Assembly (NCBI GenBank): GCA_015233485.1
Contig: JADFXO010000146.1
Location: 1 to 9,169, forward strand
Source: Nitrospirota bacterium
GTDB taxonomy: Bacteria > Nitrospirota > Thermodesulfovibrionia > Thermodesulfovibrionales > Magnetobacteriaceae
Length of the DNA stretch: 9,169 bases
Direction: 5' to 3'
The position numbers were made by a program, and so were the translations under genes. This document shows positions 6,313-9,169 of this stretch, in pieces (the stretch's first letter is position 1; every line of letters begins with the position of its first letter). Below the pieces are notes generated by a model. The model was not told the DNA's origin. It made no database searches and saw only the letters and a list, made by a program, of their open reading frames with translations.

Positions 6313-7985
6313 ATACTGTAACGATTCCAAAAGTTAAAGCTCCTCACGGGAATAAGATAGTTTGTAAGAATTGGGTTATCGAGGCTGCGTACCGTATGAT
6401 TCAGAACAATCTTGATCCGGACGTAGCCGAAAAACCTTCTGAACTTATAGTGTATGGTGGAAATGCTAAAGCCGCAAGAAACTGGGACTGCTATTTTTCG
6501 ATTATAGAATCGTTGAAAAACTTGAAACCGGACGAGACACTTTTAGTACAGAGTGGAAAGCCTGTAGGAATTATGCCAACTCATGAAGAAGCCCCAAGGG
6601 TTTTAATAGCAAACTCAAACCTTGTACCGAATTGGGCTACATGGGAACACTTTTATGAGCTTGATAGAAAAGGGCTTATAATGTTCGGGCAAATGACGGC
6701 AGGTTCTTGGATATACATTGGTACCCAAGGTATCTTACAGGGAACATATGAAACATTTGCCGCCTGTGGACGTAAATATTTTTCTAACACAACAACACCA
6801 TTGAAAGGCAAAATTGTTGTCAGTGCAGGGTTAGGAGGCATGGGAGGCGCGCAGCCGCTTGCTGCTAAGCTTGCAGGTGCCGCTTATCTTGGAATAGAAG
6901 TAGATACCGCAAGGCTTCACAGGCGTATCGTTACAAATTATCTTGATGAAGAAGCCACTTCAATAGACGATGCTATTAATCGGGTACAACAATACGCAAG
7001 AGAAAATAAAGCCCGTTCGGTTGGGGTTGTAGCAAATATAGGAGACGTTCTTAAGAAATTCCTCAATATAGGTTTTATTCCGGATGTTCTTACAGACCAA
7101 ACCAGCGCTCACGATCCTTTAAATGGCTATATCCCAATGGGTATGTCTCTTAGCGAATCTGACAATCTAAGGGTAAGCAAAAAAGATGAATATCTTAAAA
7201 GAGTAATGGAAAGTATCGGTGAACATGTCACCGTGATGTTGGAATTCCAGAAAAAAGGATCGATTGTCTTTGATTACGGTAATAATATTCGTGCCATGGC
7301 ACAGAAGGTTGGCGTATCGGACGCATTTAATATACCCGGTTTTGTGCCGGAATTTATCCGGCCATTATTTTGTGAGGGACGCGGGCCTTTTCGATGGGTA
7401 GCGCTAAGTGGAGACCCTAACGATATTGCCGTTACAGACAAGGCTATATTAGAACTCTTTCCGGGAAATGACGATTTAAGGAACTGGCTTTTAAATGGCG
7501 TGCCTTATGTGAAATTCCAGGGGCTACCGGCAAGGATTTGTTGGCTAAAACACGGAGAAAGAGAAAAGGCGGGGGTACTCTTTAATGATCTGGTTAAATC
7601 CGGGCGTGTTTCTGCACCTATTGTAATTGGACGGGACCATCTCGACAGCGGAAGTGTCGCCTCTCCCACAAGGGAAACAGAAAACATGCTTGACAGTTCG
7701 GATGCTATATCGGATTGGCCGATACTGAACGCTCTTGTTAATGCCGTAAATGGGGCTTCATGGGTTAGTTTTCATCATGGTGGCGGCGTTGGTATGGGAT
7801 ACAGCCAACATGCCGGGATGGTTATTGTAGCCGATGGAACCTCAGACGCGGAGAAACGGTTACGCAGAGTATTAAATTCCGATCCTGCTATGGGGATTAT
7901 GCGTCATGCCGACGCAGGTTATCCGGCGGCTATAAATTGGGCAAAAGAACATAATGTGAAAATACCTATGATTCATAATAAATGA
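6309..7985 (+). CDS. hutU: Urocanate hydratase (urocanase)
   Basis: It adds water to urocanate to give 4-imidazolone-5-propionate, using tightly bound NAD+ as an electrophile, in the cytoplasm. At 558 residues it is full length for the family. Clear motifs are YGGNAKAARNW (49-59), LLVQSGKPVG (78-87), QMTAGSWIYIGTQGILQGTYET (in 128-149), the nucleotide loop GLGGMGGAQP (174-183), and GLPARICW (405-412) with Cys411 in the position of the conserved active-site Cys near the NAD. FHHGGGVGMGYSQHAG near 488-503 is also typical. The start ATG shares an ATGA with the hutH stop. An AGGAG lies 13 bp upstream inside hutH, rather far, so coupling to hutH translation is likely. It is intact, with no frame break seen. 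Confidence 0.96.
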   Translation: MNTVTIPKVKAPHGNKIVCKNWVIEAAYRMIQNNLDPDVAEKPSELIVYGGNAKAARNWDCYFSIIESLKNLKPDETLLVQSGKPVGIMPTHEEAPRVLIANSNLVPNWATWEHFYELDRKGLIMFGQMTAGSWIYIGTQGILQGTYETFAACGRKYFSNTTTPLKGKIVVSAGLGGMGGAQPLAAKLAGAAYLGIEVDTARLHRRIVTNYLDEEATSIDDAINRVQQYARENKARSVGVVANIGDVLKKFLNIGFIPDVLTDQTSAHDPLNGYIPMGMSLSESDNLRVSKKDEYLKRVMESIGEHVTVMLEFQKKGSIVFDYGNNIRAMAQKVGVSDAFNIPGFVPEFIRPLFCEGRGPFRWVALSGDPNDIAVTDKAILELFPGNDDLRNWLLNGVPYVKFQGLPARICWLKHGEREKAGVLFNDLVKSGRVSAPIVIGRDHLDSGSVASPTRETENMLDSSDAISDWPILNALVNAVNGASWVSFHHGGGVGMGYSQHAGMVIVADGTSDAEKRLRRVLNSDPAMGIMRHADAGYPAAINWAKEHNVKIPMIHNK

Positions 7986-9094
7986 GAATAGTTAATCTTG
8001 CGGGTGTTTTTACCGGAAGCGGATTTCATATAAAACAGGGGCGATGTCCTCAAGAAGAAGATTGCGGTTTTATAAAAGGACCGATTGATATTACCTGTAG
8101 TAAAGAAACCGGTCTCATCCAAAGTATCGAGAATTCTTCAGGTGGAAATTTATCAAATGAAGAAATATTAGATGGTACAGGTCTGTTTGCAACTTCTGGT
8201 TTTATCGATTCACATACTCACGCAATTCATGGGGGGCAAAGATATAGTGAGTATTTTGTAAGGTGGAGTGGAGCAAGTTATTCAGATGTCGTAAAATCAG
8301 GCGGGGGTATCCATAAAACTGTATCCGATACAGAGCTGCTATCGGATGAAGAGCTCAAATCGCTTTTGGCTGATTATCTTCGTGAAATGTTATATCGTGG
8401 AACGACTACAGTTGAAGTGAAATCGGGTTACGCTAACACACCTGCCGGAGAACTCCGTTTATTAAGGATTATTCAGGAAATCAAGTATCTACGTAATGTT
8501 CCTGACGTTTATGCTACTTTTTTAGGTTTACACGCTATTCCTGATGGAATGGATGAAAAACGTTATTGTGACTCAATGATTGAAATTCTTTCAATCATAT
8601 CAAAAGAAAACCTTGCAAATTATATTGACGCTTTCCCGGAGAAAGGATTCTTTTCATTAGAGGAGTCCCTCCGATTTATACGTGCAGGACAATCACATGG
8701 GCTAAAGGCTAAGGTTCACGCTGACGAACTTACCGATATGGGGGCTTCGGAAGCTTTTATTAATTCTAATGCAATCTCTATCGACCATCTTCAGAAAATA
8801 AACATACACGCTATACAACTCTTAAAGAGTTGTCCTACTGTGGCTACTTTTTTACCATCTACATCTTTTTTCTTAGGAATAGGTTATGCTAATGGAAGGT
8901 ATCTTATCGATAACGGCATAAAGGTAGCCTTAGCCACCGATTTTAATCCAGGCACCGCGCCTTCTTTGGGTTTTCAGATGACAAATCTTCTTGCAGCCTC
9001 TCAGATGGAAATGACTGCGGCTGAAATATTTTGCGGGTGTACTGCTTGCGCCGGAGCAAACCGACCACTCATTCCGGAACATGCCGACCAGTAG
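7982..9094 (+). CDS. hutI: Imidazolonepropionase, C-terminus cut off by an insertion sequence
   Basis: HutI opens the ring of imidazolonepropionate to give N-formimino-L-glutamate, step three of histidine breakdown. It belongs to the metal-dependent amidohydrolase family. The visible protein has SHTHAIHGGQR (His78 and His80, metal site), GASYSDVVKSGGGI, TTTVEVKSGY, His184, His246 in VHADEL, His269 in SIDHL and Asp320 in ATDFNPG. The core catalytic residues are thus present. The frame is 370 codons, whereas HutI is normally about 405-420. Native similarity stops after MTAAEIFCG (about residue 352, base 9037). The last 18 residues, to the TAG at 9092-9094, are encoded by IS DNA. The lost tail normally completes the beta-sandwich domain, so the product is probably inactive or unstable. 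The start shares ATGA with the hutU stop. Although listed as a CDS, it is best viewed as a disrupted gene. Confidence 0.88.
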   Translation: MRIVNLAGVFTGSGFHIKQGRCPQEEDCGFIKGPIDITCSKETGLIQSIENSSGGNLSNEEILDGTGLFATSGFIDSHTHAIHGGQRYSEYFVRWSGASYSDVVKSGGGIHKTVSDTELLSDEELKSLLADYLREMLYRGTTTVEVKSGYANTPAGELRLLRIIQEIKYLRNVPDVYATFLGLHAIPDGMDEKRYCDSMIEILSIISKENLANYIDAFPEKGFFSLEESLRFIRAGQSHGLKAKVHADELTDMGASEAFINSNAISIDHLQKINIHAIQLLKSCPTVATFLPSTSFFLGIGYANGRYLIDNGIKVALATDFNPGTAPSLGFQMTNLLAASQMEMTAAEIFCGCTACAGANRPLIPEHADQ

Positions 9095-9169
9095 TTCCGG
9101 AGTAAGTCGACCAGTGTTTCGAAATGAAGGCGACCATGAAAACGGTGGCTTTGGTATAAGTGGTAGAGA
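9038..9169. mobile_element. Terminal part of an IS21-family insertion sequence, continuing past the right edge
   Basis: HutI similarity stops at about 9037 and is replaced by DNA with regular 23-bp repeats. Multiple spaced terminal repeats that bind the transposase are a hallmark of IS21-family ends. The proposed tip is TGT at 9038, in register with the repeat period: 9038-9060 shares CCGGA and several other positions with the later units. No istA/istB coding sequence is visible in the 132 bp, which fits an untranslated end. The exact tip could be a few bases off, because the target duplication on the far side cannot be seen. Confidence 0.7.
9061..9152 (+). repeat. Four 23-bp direct repeats with CGACCA core at the IS end
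   Basis: Units begin at 9061, 9084, 9107 and 9130, exactly 23 bp apart. Each opens with nCGACCA. The first three continue into a second conserved block (TTCCGGA, TTCCGGA, TTTCGAA), while the fourth keeps mainly CGACCA and a CGG. Similarity decays towards the inside of the element. A 23-bp period places the copies about two helical turns apart, on one face of the DNA, as expected for transposase binding sites. Confidence 0.8.

Noticed and set aside
4977..6347. Minus-strand open frames at 4977-5516 and 5805-6347
   Set aside because: They are antisense to the strongly conserved hutH and hutU motifs and have no recognisable domain.
9038..9152. CRISPR array at the right edge, suggested by regular 23-bp spacing
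   Set aside because: There are no unique spacers: the repeats are directly adjacent, decay with distance, and start where HutI similarity stops. That fits an IS terminus.

Overview
Bacterial DNA with two divergent gene blocks, a control region between them, and the end of an insertion sequence at the right edge. Nothing fixes the phylum. TTG and GTG starts, tightly overlapping genes and a type II (dissociated) fatty-acid or polyketide system indicate a bacterium. A Gram-negative environmental organism is plausible but not proven.

Left block (1-1980, minus strand). Three genes run leftwards as one operon: a ketosynthase-like protein whose catalytic Cys and one catalytic His are replaced (chain-length-factor-like), a FabZ-type hotdog dehydratase, and the first 82 codons of a second ketosynthase that runs off the window. 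A ketosynthase, a degenerate partner and a dehydratase suggest a specialised lipid or polyene-type pathway rather than housekeeping fatty-acid synthesis. This block is visibly more GC-rich than the genes to its right.

Control region (1981-2300). AT-rich divergent intergenic DNA holds a good sigma70-type promoter facing right. Its spacer contains a run of eight C, so it could vary by slippage. A leader of about 145 nt with small hairpins follows.

Right block (2301-9037, plus strand). First comes a 458-residue protein joining an almost complete nitronate monooxygenase/FabK-like flavoprotein to the C-terminal part of a FabI-type (SDR) enoyl-ACP reductase that lacks the nucleotide-binding half. 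Next is a membrane-anchored hexapeptide-repeat transferase that starts at TTG. It overlaps a histidine-utilisation set, hutH-hutU-hutI (histidine to urocanate to imidazolonepropionate to formiminoglutamate), whose members are joined by ATGA overlaps.

Right edge (9038-9169). The hutI reading frame is cut after about residue 352 by what looks like the terminus of an IS21-family element. The terminus carries four 23-bp direct repeats with a CGACCA core and a more divergent fifth unit at the very tip. The third step of histidine breakdown is therefore probably lost in this copy. The main points of interest are the flavoprotein/FabI fusion, the poly-C promoter and the IS-truncated hut operon.
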